This document shows positions 26,001 through 33,936 of a DNA stretch of 64,000 bases, in pieces (the first letter of the stretch is position 1; each line of letters begins with the position of its first letter). The stretch lies in contig NZ_JAEAGP010000001.1 in assembly GCF_015999305.1 (NCBI RefSeq), positions 868,001 to 932,000 of the forward strand. Reading direction: 5' to 3'. The translations under genes were made by a program, and so were the position numbers. The notes under the pieces are model-generated. The model had not been told where the DNA came from. It saw only the letters and a list, made by a program, of their open reading frames with translations, and made no database searches. Source of the stretch: Erythrobacter sp. YJ-T3-07 (GTDB taxonomy: Bacteria > Pseudomonadota > Alphaproteobacteria > Sphingomonadales > Sphingomonadaceae).

Positions 26001-27538
26001 GAAAGGGTCCGATCGCACTCGACGCAAGCGCTCTCGTGACTCTGGCCGCGCTGGGGCGTCTCGAAGACATCCTCGCCCTCCCGGAAGGCGTCCTACTGCC
26101 CCACGCGACGCTCACGTGGCTGTTCATAGAGAGGCAGGAACTAACCTTCCACCAACCCAGCCGTATCGCCTCCGCACACGAGGCGCTGCACCTTCTCACG
26201 GAAGGCAGACTCCACCGCTTCGCGCCGGAAAGCCCTATCGACCCCGCGCTCGCGGATCTGGTCGGTCGCGACCTCGCGGCGATGCTCGTAGAGGCCGCCG
26301 CATCGGAGGGCGACGCGCCGCCTCGCTTCGTGGTGCGGTCGGCTCCCGTCGCGAAGGTAGGCTCTTTCCTCGAGGAGACGGCGGACCTGTCGGATCACCA
26401 TGGGTTGCTGCGAAGCTGCCACGCGCTCCTCGACGCGCTGGTCAGGGAAGGCGCAGTGGAAAAGGACCAGTCAGAGCGGGCAGCGCGATACCTGTCGCGC
26501 AACGAGGAACAATGGCCCGGCGAGGCGCCGATACCGCGTGGAGCTGATCTCTATCTCGACGACCTCACCGTGTCCTACCTCACGACGACGGGGTTGCTGG
26601 ACCGGCTCGCTGTGGCAGGTTTCCGGGCCCATGTATCCGAAGCCGAGATCGCGACCTGGAGGGCGTTGGTTGGTTCCGAAAGGCTATCGCGGAGAACCGA
26701 TGAGTTCATTGAGGGAATCCGCTCCGCGATCGCCAAGGGTATCGCAGAAGGTGGCGTGGCCCTCGACGCGCGGGAGGAAGGCGATCCCGAGAAGGCGTAT
26801 CCGGCCCATGCGTTCCTGCGCCTCGCCGCGAAGGCCGGGGTGCTGGTCAGCGACGACCGATTCGTGAACGCGCATCCACGGATCGAGCATGACGGACATG
26901 AGGCACCCATCTGGACCAGCCTTAATCTCATCGAGCACCTCGCGCCGACGGAAGGGCCCGACCGGCGCAAGGTCTGGACGGATCGCACCGCGCTGCGGCA
27001 GTTCGGATACGTCCACATCCCCACCGACAGGGACGAGATCGAATACCATCTGTCGGAGAGCTACCTCCACGAAGAAGACCTGGTCGAAAGTCCCGGTATG
27101 CGCGCCCTGCGCGAGAACATCCGCTCGGGGCAGCAGCGGGGCTGGATGGTCCTGATGGACGAGAGTCCATGGATATTCCGTTCACTCGCGGACTTCAGCG
27201 GGGCAATTCAGTCGCAATGGGTGGACAAGGTCCCCGACGATCTCGCGCGAGCGCGCTCACTTTGGCTGCTCGACTGCGCCGATCTGCGGAACTGGGCGGG
27301 ATGCCTCGATGGCGACCCCTCGAACATCGCCCGATATGGCTCGGCACTCGTGCTGTCCCGCACGCTGATGAACAGAATCAACGACGCCGAGGGTGAGGCA
27401 CTCGAACGGATGGATGCGTGGCTTGAGGACGTGGTCGAGCACCTCGCGACCCAGGAGCCGGCAACGCATCGCTGGATGATCGACATGCTGGGTCAGAGCC
27501 TGCTCGCGTCAGCCACAGGCAACTCGGCAGATGGCTAG
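23063..27538 (+). CDS. Giant protein: N-terminal PD-(D/E)XK-like domain, helical repeats, C-terminal PIN-like domain
   Basis: A 1491-aa protein of no family that I can name. Residues 22-90 look like a restriction-nuclease fold: GGLNFQAAI, a helix, then GDDIRLRL with D67/D68 and VEIQAKKG with E80, Q82 and K84, close to the QxK form seen in Cap4-type nucleases. From about 280 to 960 the sequence is helical, with TPR-like spacing of Ala, Leu and Glu. Near residue 984 a strand ALDASALVTLAALGRLEDIL starts a PIN-like domain, with LYLDDLTVSYL and LVSDDRF (near 1260) supplying further Asp residues. No Walker motif was found. The stop overlaps the next gene by 8 nt. Two predicted nuclease domains joined by repeats suggest an immune sensor-effector; this is inference. 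Confidence 0.8.
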   Translation: MSRTEQRGAGGPHGAGGAAAGGGLNFQAAITAICLVYMLRERPLKWLEGLVHDLIVLVESETGRGGDDIRLRLAGGETVEIQAKKGLRATEELWNALLALAEAVVVNDNIFGVLAVCPESSGTIRKALRRDMVAIGEGSTDGLSPTGRKLLARLDAHGLDAKIVCSRLRILVIDALTTSGGGVQAARSELAGIFIAQNVDTAWALLCREAHDMIERRGRVDRRRATTVLESHPLRLITHPQQGTNVPTGFGTFADILGGVATTPHSPVSSLGASLLAEAAAKLAERIRRGRYFVGFPTQEEARRLAAGLITGEFSQCTPGTRARLLASCARWLSQAENEGDVEGLIELSLSIEETQEAAIARAFLAARSDWKDGMSALAGRRTPEARAAALQIHLNAHDPAETLAWVDQAGLLPDELDPDGRQVLLNCHAAAESWERALGISGVLTAEDLERTPSLYGTTALVLLANSVDPDLRAFIGRGIPPDSRGFPLEDTTEAIERRRRAAGLFRASGSVAGDLGRDAIASHHRMMALWLELRDEEAYSEAMRSLEEIFSSGEDFVPVLPLALAFGVTVNREAVARELARRSALDPQGSPDLALAHLAMAQSEANAEQQLHYLVTHADVMRPHLTPEGMLDLELQLLVATGRQEQARDRLTQDGGILPDQRRSEIRLLLDRGQEGLTTRDFEEAYARSPDTAHLKQLVDHLARQDFSQRLADLGIELVVRTHSRREAEILISILASHGRHDCVDAVLDAIPDLVAGSTILQTAKGWSLFREGALAGAEAMLAKGDDDDRNSRALRTNILIASGRWAELEAMTEAHWRDRENRDPGERIEAAQLAVQTGQHEIALNLARAAVEGAPDDPHLLLAAYAVAIALGREAELDAFKWFERAADLSGEDGPVQKTSVNAIVEQAPDWNAHVEHATELWRRGKAPLASVAEALRQPMLELLLSPILGNRDKIEPRRRGLVSAFSGARAEPQPRGKGPIALDASALVTLAALGRLEDILALPEGVLLPHATLTWLFIERQELTFHQPSRIASAHEALHLLTEGRLHRFAPESPIDPALADLVGRDLAAMLVEAAASEGDAPPRFVVRSAPVAKVGSFLEETADLSDHHGLLRSCHALLDALVREGAVEKDQSERAARYLSRNEEQWPGEAPIPRGADLYLDDLTVSYLTTTGLLDRLAVAGFRAHVSEAEIATWRALVGSERLSRRTDEFIEGIRSAIAKGIAEGGVALDAREEGDPEKAYPAHAFLRLAAKAGVLVSDDRFVNAHPRIEHDGHEAPIWTSLNLIEHLAPTEGPDRRKVWTDRTALRQFGYVHIPTDRDEIEYHLSESYLHEEDLVESPGMRALRENIRSGQQRGWMVLMDESPWIFRSLADFSGAIQSQWVDKVPDDLARARSLWLLDCADLRNWAGCLDGDPSNIARYGSALVLSRTLMNRINDAEGEALERMDAWLEDVVEHLATQEPATHRWMIDMLGQSLLASATGNSADG

Positions 27539-29444
27539 GCGCGTGACGATCGATCCGGCGACGATGCTCTCGCTCTATCCGAAGTTCCTGCAGCTAAGGC
27601 TCCTCGGCGACGAAAGTCTCCGCGATGCGCTGGGCGTCGAGATCGGGGAAACGATCACGATCGAAGGCGCGGTCTCCTTCGACCGGACGCTGCTGAACGC
27701 CGCAATCGAAGGCGCCTATGCGGGCGAGGGGGACGGCGCCAGCGTTCAAGACATGGACGGAGAGGAGTGGTCGCTCTCACTCGACAGCACGCGATCGCCA
27801 CCCGCGGTCCGACTTTCCAAGGAAGAGTCGGCCTACCTACTCGTGGGGCTCGCCTGGCTGCTTCCGAAGGCCAGCGACCGTCTACACCACCTCGAGGGTC
27901 TGCGACGGGAGCTGGCCATCGGAGTCGCCGCGCTCGCGCCGTGGCGTGAGATCCTCGCTCGGCGCACCCTCAACCTCCCAGAGATCGACGCGCTGCAGGA
28001 GGTGATCGATAGATCGCCGATGTCCCGCGCCAGGAAGATCGCGGCCGACGTCACGAAGGGGAAAGGGGATCTAGAGACGTTCGCTCCAGGAAGCGCGGAG
28101 AGCTACGCCCCCTTCGTAGGAAGCGACCCAGCGAGCGATCTGGCATCGTTCCGCGATGGCATGCTGCCCGGCATCGTGCGGGCGTGGCTCGACTGGGACC
28201 AGTTCGAGGGCGCGAAGATGGCGCTCCTCGGCTGCGGGCAGGGTTCGCTCGCCCCTGCGACCGAATTGCGGGACCTACCGGGGGACCATCTCGTGCGGCT
28301 GGCGGAGTGGGGCCTCGAGGGCGCGGACCTCCTCTCGAAAGTGGCCATCATCGAGGTGGGGCTTCCCAGCATACGCCGAGTTCCGGACCTCACGGGTCCG
28401 CTGTCTAGGCTCGTCGAGCAGATCCGAGACATGGAGCCGAAGTCCGAGGGATCGAGGGCGAAGCTCCTGATGGCGAGCCTCATCACCGTAGAGGCGGAGC
28501 TTTCGCGCACGCAGGCGCTCGCGCATCTGCCCCCCTTTCAGCGCCGCATCGCCGCCCTCGCGCACGCGTCGCTGTTCGACAGGACAGCCCACCACCGCGT
28601 GGACACCGATGGTTTCGCGAAATGGGCGCTGGAGGCGCGCGGACGGCATTTCTACCTGCAGGAGCTGGTAGACCTGCGGAGCGAGCCCCGCTGGCATCCC
28701 GAGGGGGCGACCGCGGAGCGTCTTGATGCCGAGCTCATGGGACGGATACGGAACGCCGCGTGGGCGAACACGGATTCGATCGCGGGCACGGAACTTGAAG
28801 AACTGCTCATGGGCTCCGGGGGGCGGAGCATCTCGTCGCGGGTGCAGTTCCCCGGCAGCTTCCTCCCGGGACCGGCGGAAGGAGCGTACGATGCCGCGCC
28901 CTCACCACCCCAGGAGTTCGAGGAAATACTGGACCAGTCGCTCGCCGACCGCGAACTCACGCCGAGAAGCGTCATCGCGCTAGTCAACCTGAGCGCAATG
29001 TTCCGGATCGGCGACGAGCGCATCGACCGCGCGGTCGAACTGGTCCGCGCCGCCGGCTACCACTTCTCGGCCGACGTCGGAACGGACGAGCGGGACCTCC
29101 TCATCGACGGTCTGGCCAAGGTCGCGGCGGGGACCCGGCGAGCGGACCTCGCGCGGGATGTCAGGATAATGCTCCGGCGGTTGCGCGTAGACGGGTCCGC
29201 ACCACTTCCGGCCACGAGGGAGTTCCTCACCTGCGTGACCGCCGCGGCAGCGCACGGGAATCTCGCAGAGTGGGCCGACTTCGTGGGCGACTGCGCGATC
29301 GAGGCGGCCAACTCGATCGCGAGCGAGGACGAGGCGCGGCTGCTCCACTTCGATCTCGAGCGTCTCTGTCAGTGCGAACCCCTCGTCCGGGCACGGGGAG
29401 GTGGCCGCGCCCTTGCGACACTTCAGCTCACGCTGAAGGAGTGA
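27531..29444 (+). CDS. Large helical partner protein of unknown function
   Basis: A 637-aa protein translated from an 8-nt overlap with the giant gene, so the two form one unit. It is almost wholly helical (LSKEESAYLLVGLAWLLPKASD, RELTPRSVIALVNLSAMFRIGDERIDRAVELVRAAGYHF), Asp- and Ala-rich, without signal peptide, membrane segment, nucleotide-binding or metal motif that I can see. A scaffold, sensor or immunity role for the giant nuclease-like protein is possible but unproven. Codon use is strongly GC-rich and matches its partner. Confidence 0.75.
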   Translation: MARRVTIDPATMLSLYPKFLQLRLLGDESLRDALGVEIGETITIEGAVSFDRTLLNAAIEGAYAGEGDGASVQDMDGEEWSLSLDSTRSPPAVRLSKEESAYLLVGLAWLLPKASDRLHHLEGLRRELAIGVAALAPWREILARRTLNLPEIDALQEVIDRSPMSRARKIAADVTKGKGDLETFAPGSAESYAPFVGSDPASDLASFRDGMLPGIVRAWLDWDQFEGAKMALLGCGQGSLAPATELRDLPGDHLVRLAEWGLEGADLLSKVAIIEVGLPSIRRVPDLTGPLSRLVEQIRDMEPKSEGSRAKLLMASLITVEAELSRTQALAHLPPFQRRIAALAHASLFDRTAHHRVDTDGFAKWALEARGRHFYLQELVDLRSEPRWHPEGATAERLDAELMGRIRNAAWANTDSIAGTELEELLMGSGGRSISSRVQFPGSFLPGPAEGAYDAAPSPPQEFEEILDQSLADRELTPRSVIALVNLSAMFRIGDERIDRAVELVRAAGYHFSADVGTDERDLLIDGLAKVAAGTRRADLARDVRIMLRRLRVDGSAPLPATREFLTCVTAAAAHGNLAEWADFVGDCAIEAANSIASEDEARLLHFDLERLCQCEPLVRARGGGRALATLQLTLKE

Positions 29445-29770
29445 TACGATTCATGGTAAAATCGCGCCACCGCTACCGTCGGAGGCAATCAAGGAGTTGT
29501 GAGGCGCCTCGCGCCTGTGAAGGCTGCCGTGTCGACTCGCGACCCCAAAAGGTATCTACTCTCCGTCGCTCGCATCTCGTGGAGCGTAAAAGACGGTCCG
29601 ATCAGCGGGCAGCTGTGAATTGGAGCACGTTCTTGATCTTCCTATCGGAATGTCCGCTTTTAACATCAGGTCGGCCAAAGCAGCCTGTCCGCTAGCGGCC
29701 CAACAAAGGACCTCGGAATGGGACTAGCCCCTGCATAGACCCTCGATTTATTTACCGCCCAGTTGCAGTG
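29445..29770. repeat. Intergenic region with a dispersed repeat copy
   Basis: Convergent gene ends meet here and no gene is supported. The segment GCAGCCTGTCCGCTAGCGGCCCAA near 29678-29702 closely resembles GCAGCCTGTCAGCAAGCGGCCCAA near 58973-58996, marking a copy of the intergenic family. No T-run hairpin was found. Confidence 0.55.
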
Positions 29771-30562
29771 TTATTTCGATTCAGAAATGCCCGTTGCATG
29801 CAGAACCACGCGAACGGTTTCCTCTGGCTGATCCCACATCGGGAAGTGTCCGCTACGCTCGAACCAGTGCATCGTCGCTTCAGGGAAGGCTTTGATCGCG
29901 CGATCCGCCTGCCGCGATAGACACAACCGATCCTTGCGTCCCCAGCCGATGACAACGGGCGCAGCCGTTTTCGCAGGGCCCTCCTGCATTGCACCGTTGG
30001 CGAGATCCTTCACAAGCGAATTGACGGTGCGGGTATTAGCCAATGACTTCAGTTCACGCGCAACGAATGCCGGATCGAGCGCCCATGGCCTTGCAGAGAG
30101 CTGGGCCATGAGCGCGGTCCGGCCTGCGACATTTCCGGTGATGGCAGAAAGCGCCGGTCGCAGCGCGCGAACCAGAGCAACCGATGGGGTTAAGGTTGCT
30201 TTGAAGAAGGTGCGCTCCCACCCCTGCCAGAAGCCGCCCGGATCCAGTGCGACAACCGCGCCCGCTTGGCCGCGCCGCGCCATCTCGAGCACCAGGCGAG
30301 CACCCAGTGAGCTGCCCACCATATCGATACCTGTGAGATTCTCCGCGCCGAGCCAGTCGTCCAGACTGCGCGCCAGCCCGTCGAACGTGCCGCTGTCGGC
30401 CTCTTCGGGTGTCTGACCATGGCCGGGCAGGTCTACGGCAATTACCTCCCTGACTTGAGAAAGCGCAGGCGAGATCGTGTCCCACGAACCGCAGGTCGCC
30501 CCCAGTCCGTGGACAAGGAGGAGGGGCTTTCCGCGCCCCGTGCGCGTGTAGTGCATGCTCAT
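29771..30562 (-). CDS. Alpha/beta-fold hydrolase
   Basis: The 263-aa protein has the alpha/beta-hydrolase set: oxyanion loop LLVHGLGATCGSW, nucleophile elbow VGSSLGA with Ser, the acid in IGWGRKDRLCL and the His in SGHFPMWDQPEE. It has no signal peptide, so it is cytoplasmic; substrate unknown (esterase, lipase-like or C-C hydrolase are all possible). It stands between the giant two-gene unit and the second defence-like patch. An ATG two codons downstream is an alternative start. Confidence 0.88.
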   Translation of the reverse strand: MSMHYTRTGRGKPLLLVHGLGATCGSWDTISPALSQVREVIAVDLPGHGQTPEEADSGTFDGLARSLDDWLGAENLTGIDMVGSSLGARLVLEMARRGQAGAVVALDPGGFWQGWERTFFKATLTPSVALVRALRPALSAITGNVAGRTALMAQLSARPWALDPAFVARELKSLANTRTVNSLVKDLANGAMQEGPAKTAAPVVIGWGRKDRLCLSRQADRAIKAFPEATMHWFERSGHFPMWDQPEETVRVVLHATGISESK

Positions 30563-30678
30563 GCAGTGGTAACGTCTCGCACCGACTTATAGGCCCGTGG
30601 ATGTCCATATTTCGGAAAGTGAAACCAAGAGCGGACGGTCCGCTTCCGGCCCACGAGCTGTCCGTGGAGGCGTCGGCC

Positions 30679-31500
30679 TCAGGGCCGCGTGTCATAAAGC
30701 GCAAAGTTCAGCTCGAAGAGCAGCTCCTCGCGTTCGCACCCGGTGACCTCGCAGAACTCAAGGATCTCGATGAAGGGATTGCTCCCAGGGTCGCGCTCGT
30801 AGAGCCGGGCCACCCATCGTCCGAAATGATCGTCGGCGCAGCCGAGCTGGTGATGATCGAGGATTTCGAGCTGCTTCTTCAACTCCGCCGATGTGATCTC
30901 GAACGCCTCCTCGACATCGTCGACCGGCAGCTGATTGCTGCCATGATCCCGCATGCGGGCGGCGAGTTCGATCGCGAAGGTGCGTGTCGCCCTGGGTAGC
31001 CGTGCGAGCTTGCCGATGAAATCGGCGATGCCCTGGATATCGTCGGGGCAGTTGCGCAGCTCGTCGACCTTGAGCGCGTCGGCCAGCGCGTCGAGCGTCA
31101 CCGGATAGCTCGGCGTCGCGTCCCGCGTCCGGTCCTTGTAGCGCTCGAGGAACTCATGCTCGGCCCGCTGGAAGCGGGACTCGTGCCGCCGCTTGTAGTC
31201 GCGCAGCAGCTCGGGCGGGAATGCCGCCTCGCGGTGGGGATCGTCGATGATGTCATGGTGCGGCCCGCAAACGAGGAACAGGTTGGCGAACGCTCGCCTT
31301 TGCTCCTCGTCGAGCGCGGCGTCAAAGCGCGCACCGCCGGCATTTGCGGCATGGATATGGGCGATCTTGCCGAGCATCGTACCGCCGTCATCGACCAGCT
31401 CGTTGCGGCAATCAGGCATGGCGCATTGATTGCCGCTCCATGCGAACAGCTTCTTGATTGTTCCGGGCGTCGGCGGGAGGCGCCCATCTGTCTTGGTCAT
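30679..31500 (-). CDS. HNH endonuclease-like protein
   Basis: HNH proteins cut DNA with a metal held in a beta-beta-alpha fold. Residues 20-90 contain WSGNQCAMPDCRNELV (zinc Cys pair), KIAHIHAANAGGARFD with the HNH histidine region, and NLFLVCGPHHDIIDDP with Asn, Cys and the paired His. The remaining 180 residues are helical and could form a regulatory or partner-binding domain. The start at 31500 (MTKTDGRLPP) fits the HNH boundary. The frame runs 209 codons further without a stop, but that part crosses the TGTCCGG repeats and reads as non-coding. It is the last gene of a minus-strand run with the AlbA_2 and DUF4062 genes. Confidence 0.8.
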   Translation of the reverse strand: MTKTDGRLPPTPGTIKKLFAWSGNQCAMPDCRNELVDDGGTMLGKIAHIHAANAGGARFDAALDEEQRRAFANLFLVCGPHHDIIDDPHREAAFPPELLRDYKRRHESRFQRAEHEFLERYKDRTRDATPSYPVTLDALADALKVDELRNCPDDIQGIADFIGKLARLPRATRTFAIELAARMRDHGSNQLPVDDVEEAFEITSAELKKQLEILDHHQLGCADDHFGRWVARLYERDPGSNPFIEILEFCEVTGCEREELLFELNFALYDTRP

Positions 31501-31529
31501 CGGACCGCTATATAGGAGATGGTCGCCAG

Positions 31530-31820
31530 TGTCCGGGAAATGTCCGGCCGGGCCGCCAATAATCAAGCGCAGGCGATGGAAATCTCGGAAAATCAGTGCG
31601 CTAAGCGTTTGCGTTGCTGCCCGGCGTTCCTCGCGCAATGTCCGGCAATGTCCGGCCCGGCCAGTTTGGCCTCCGGGGCGGACATGGCGGCCGCGACTGG
31701 CGCCATGTCCGGCTTTTCGTTCGATCAAGCGGGTCTGCGCGTGAAATGTCCTGATTTCCGCGGAAAAGGCGACGGCCCCCGCCAGCCGGATGTGTCCGAC
31801 CATGTCCGGCAAATGTCCGG
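31530..31820. repeat. Cluster of TGTCCGG repeats, many at one-helical-turn spacing
   Basis: TGTCCGG occurs exactly at 31530, 31541, 31639, 31649, 31706, 31803 and 31814, with near copies TGTCCTG at 31747 and TGTCCGA at 31793. Pairs are 10-11 bp apart, one DNA turn, so a bound protein would contact the same face. The cluster fills the gap between the HNH gene start and the AlbA_2 gene stop and may be an operator or iteron-like element. Confidence 0.75.
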
Positions 31821-33221
31821 CTATGTATCGGCGAGCCGCCGATACACCGTTGCGACACTTTGCCCCTCCTTGCGCACAAACCGGAACTTCTCGAGCTCGA
31901 TTAGATCTCGCCGCGCCTGCCTGGGCGATATCTCCGGCGCGAAGCGGGCGATATAGTCGGCCACCGCAATCGCTTCGCCCGGCTGCAGGGCTCCCAGAAA
32001 CGCCCTCTGGCGCTTGTTCAGGTGGGTTGCGGCTTTCTCCGGCGAAGAGAGGGCCGCATATAGCGTGAGCGTCACGCCGCCCTGATCCTGGGTCCAGACG
32101 GGCGGCGGTGCGCCGATCTGCTTGCACGCCTCCGCAATCCGCTCGGTGCCCCGGCCGGTCCGGTCCATAACGCGGTTCAGGTAGAAAACATGGGCAATAT
32201 CTGGATTGACCGGAAAGGACTGATGCTTGCGCGGCAGGTCCTTGATCGAAATCTCCGGCGGCAGTTTGCCCGTGTTCCAGAACTCGATCCGGTCAGGATA
32301 GACCGACACCTTCACGCCGCCTGAGAAGGACTCGTAGCTGCGATGCGCGAGAGCATTGACGATGCCCTCGCGCAGCGGGAAGTCGTGATAGGCTGGCTGC
32401 TCTTCCCGCTCCAAGGAGCCTTCGATAAAGCGCGCTCTGGTCCTCTTATAAGGCTGCAGCGCCGCGAAGAGCCGCTCCACGATCTCGATCGCCGACCCTT
32501 CGAACCATTTGTAATTCTCATAGGTGTCGTCAGTCTTGTCGCCGCGGAACTCGAGAAGCTGCACGCGAGTCTGCGGCAACCGCTGGCTCGGCTTCTTGGC
32601 GAAGAGGACGTCGCAGGCATTGGTGAAGCCCTTGGGTCGCCGCAGCGACAGCTCGTCGAGCATCTCCAGTTCGGTCTCAGCGTCGAGCAGGGCCAGCCGT
32701 CCGGCCTTCTCGGCGGACTCCCTGACCCGGCGGACCAGCGCAAGATCGAGGTCGCGCTCCCCCATGCCGGTCGATATCCGGCGTTCCCACCGCAAGCTTG
32801 CCTGCTCGGTCCCGGCGAACATCACGCGAATATCTTCGGCCGCCGCGGGCCTCGCGCCAGCGCCTTCGCGCACCCAGACGGCGCCGGCGACGACATATGG
32901 GCGGTCGCTTCCAGGCGGCACCTCAATCGTCAGCACCGTGCCCTCCTTGACCATGTCCACGGACACCGAGAAGAGCGCCGATGGCGAGATTTCAGCCTGG
33001 AGCGCGGCTTCGAGCAACCGGGCTGCGTCCAAGGTCAGATCGCCCTGGAGCGGCTTACCCTTCTCATCGACCGCCGCAAACACGATGCCGCCGTCGCCGG
33101 AGTTCAGCAGGCTGCAGACCTCCCGGGCGATCATCTGGCAATCCTCCGGATTCGCGATGAAACTGGTCGTCCCATTCTCGCCCTTGGCGAGGCGCTGGCT
33201 GATAGAAGAACTTGCCATCAC
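31821..33221 (-). CDS. AlbA_2 (Schlafen-like) domain protein with GHKL-type ATP-binding region
   Basis: The 466-aa protein begins with an AlbA_2 domain (ANPEDCQMIAREVCSLLNSGDGGIVFAAVDE, residues 21-55), found in Schlafen-like nucleases and in transcriptional regulators. Near residues 275-320 LREGIVNALAHRSYESFSGGVKVSV and IEFWNTGKLP match the N- and G1-box regions of the HATPase_c_4 module. GRGTERIAEACK near 357 and a C-terminal winged helix (ISPRQARRDLIELEKF) complete a known architecture. Its start overlaps the stop of the DUF4062 gene by 4 nt, so they are coupled. Function is unknown; a defence role is suggested by the partner. Confidence 0.82.
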   Translation of the reverse strand: MMASSSISQRLAKGENGTTSFIANPEDCQMIAREVCSLLNSGDGGIVFAAVDEKGKPLQGDLTLDAARLLEAALQAEISPSALFSVSVDMVKEGTVLTIEVPPGSDRPYVVAGAVWVREGAGARPAAAEDIRVMFAGTEQASLRWERRISTGMGERDLDLALVRRVRESAEKAGRLALLDAETELEMLDELSLRRPKGFTNACDVLFAKKPSQRLPQTRVQLLEFRGDKTDDTYENYKWFEGSAIEIVERLFAALQPYKRTRARFIEGSLEREEQPAYHDFPLREGIVNALAHRSYESFSGGVKVSVYPDRIEFWNTGKLPPEISIKDLPRKHQSFPVNPDIAHVFYLNRVMDRTGRGTERIAEACKQIGAPPPVWTQDQGGVTLTLYAALSSPEKAATHLNKRQRAFLGALQPGEAIAVADYIARFAPEISPRQARRDLIELEKFRFVRKEGQSVATVYRRLADT

Positions 33222-33853
33222 TTGCCCGCCTCAGCGGCCTTCCCGCGGATCATGTCTTCCAGAATCTCCCGGTTATGGCCTTCCGGATCGAAGTTGGTCG
33301 CGACGAAGCGTTTCACATCCTCCTCACTTTCATACTCCTGGACCCAATGATTGGTTCGGTCATCGAAATCCGGACCCTCGTTCAGCGCCGCCTCAAGCAT
33401 ATCGATGGTGCGTATGTCGCCGATGATGGCCTTGCTGGTGAGACTGAGCGGCGCTCGACCGTCGGTACCCTTGAGGGGCTTCTTTTCATAAGCGAGAGTG
33501 TTCAAGAGCACACGCGACGACACCACGGCCTGGTGGCACAGCATGAACCGAGGTCTTTCGAGCTCGATCGCCTTCAGCAGCTCCATATGCGTGACGGAGC
33601 GATTTTCCTTCGCGGAAACGCCCGTCCCATAAGAGGGCGTGATGAGGCCGAAGAACAGGTCGCAGGACTCGACCGCGCGAATGCAGCTGTCGAAGTTATG
33701 CTTGCGGGGATCTACGGCAACGGTGGCCCCGTCGGACATCAGGACTTCATGTCCATAGCCGGTCAGCATGGCGAAGACCTGCTTGAGCAGCGGCCGGATT
33801 CCATAGACGGTCGACGACACCATGACCGTCAGCTTCGAATCATCAGCCCCCAT
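33218..33853 (-). CDS. DUF4062-domain protein
   Basis: DUF4062 is a small alpha/beta domain, often at the N-terminus of NACHT-type or other immune-like proteins. I believe it belongs near the TIR/SEFIR-like folds, but that is from memory. The diagnostic start VMVSSTVYGIRPLLKQVFAMLTG at residues 10-32 is followed by FDSCIRAVESCDLFFGLITPSYGTG and SVTHMELLKAIELERPRFML. Here the domain makes up most of a 211-aa protein, coupled to the AlbA_2 ATPase gene by a 4-nt overlap. This pairing is not one that I know as a named system. Confidence 0.82.
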   Translation of the reverse strand: MGADDSKLTVMVSSTVYGIRPLLKQVFAMLTGYGHEVLMSDGATVAVDPRKHNFDSCIRAVESCDLFFGLITPSYGTGVSAKENRSVTHMELLKAIELERPRFMLCHQAVVSSRVLLNTLAYEKKPLKGTDGRAPLSLTSKAIIGDIRTIDMLEAALNEGPDFDDRTNHWVQEYESEEDVKRFVATNFDPEGHNREILEDMIRGKAAEAGK

Positions 33854-33936
33854 ACGGTCCGACGTCTCCCCGATGAATATACTACCTAGGCCTCTCTAGG
33901 CGGCGAATTGCAATTATACGGCTTGGAGCCTTACTC

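Noticed and set aside
31519..31956. 145-codon plus-strand frame over the TGTCCGG repeats
   Set aside because: It overlaps the AlbA_2 gene antisense, and the repeated CPxMSG pattern is simply the DNA repeat translated.
30679..32127. Long 482-codon minus-strand frame covering the HNH gene and upstream DNA
   Set aside because: The HNH domain begins just after the Met at 31500. The upstream part crosses the TGTCCGG repeats, is Arg/Gly-rich and overlaps the end of the AlbA_2 gene.
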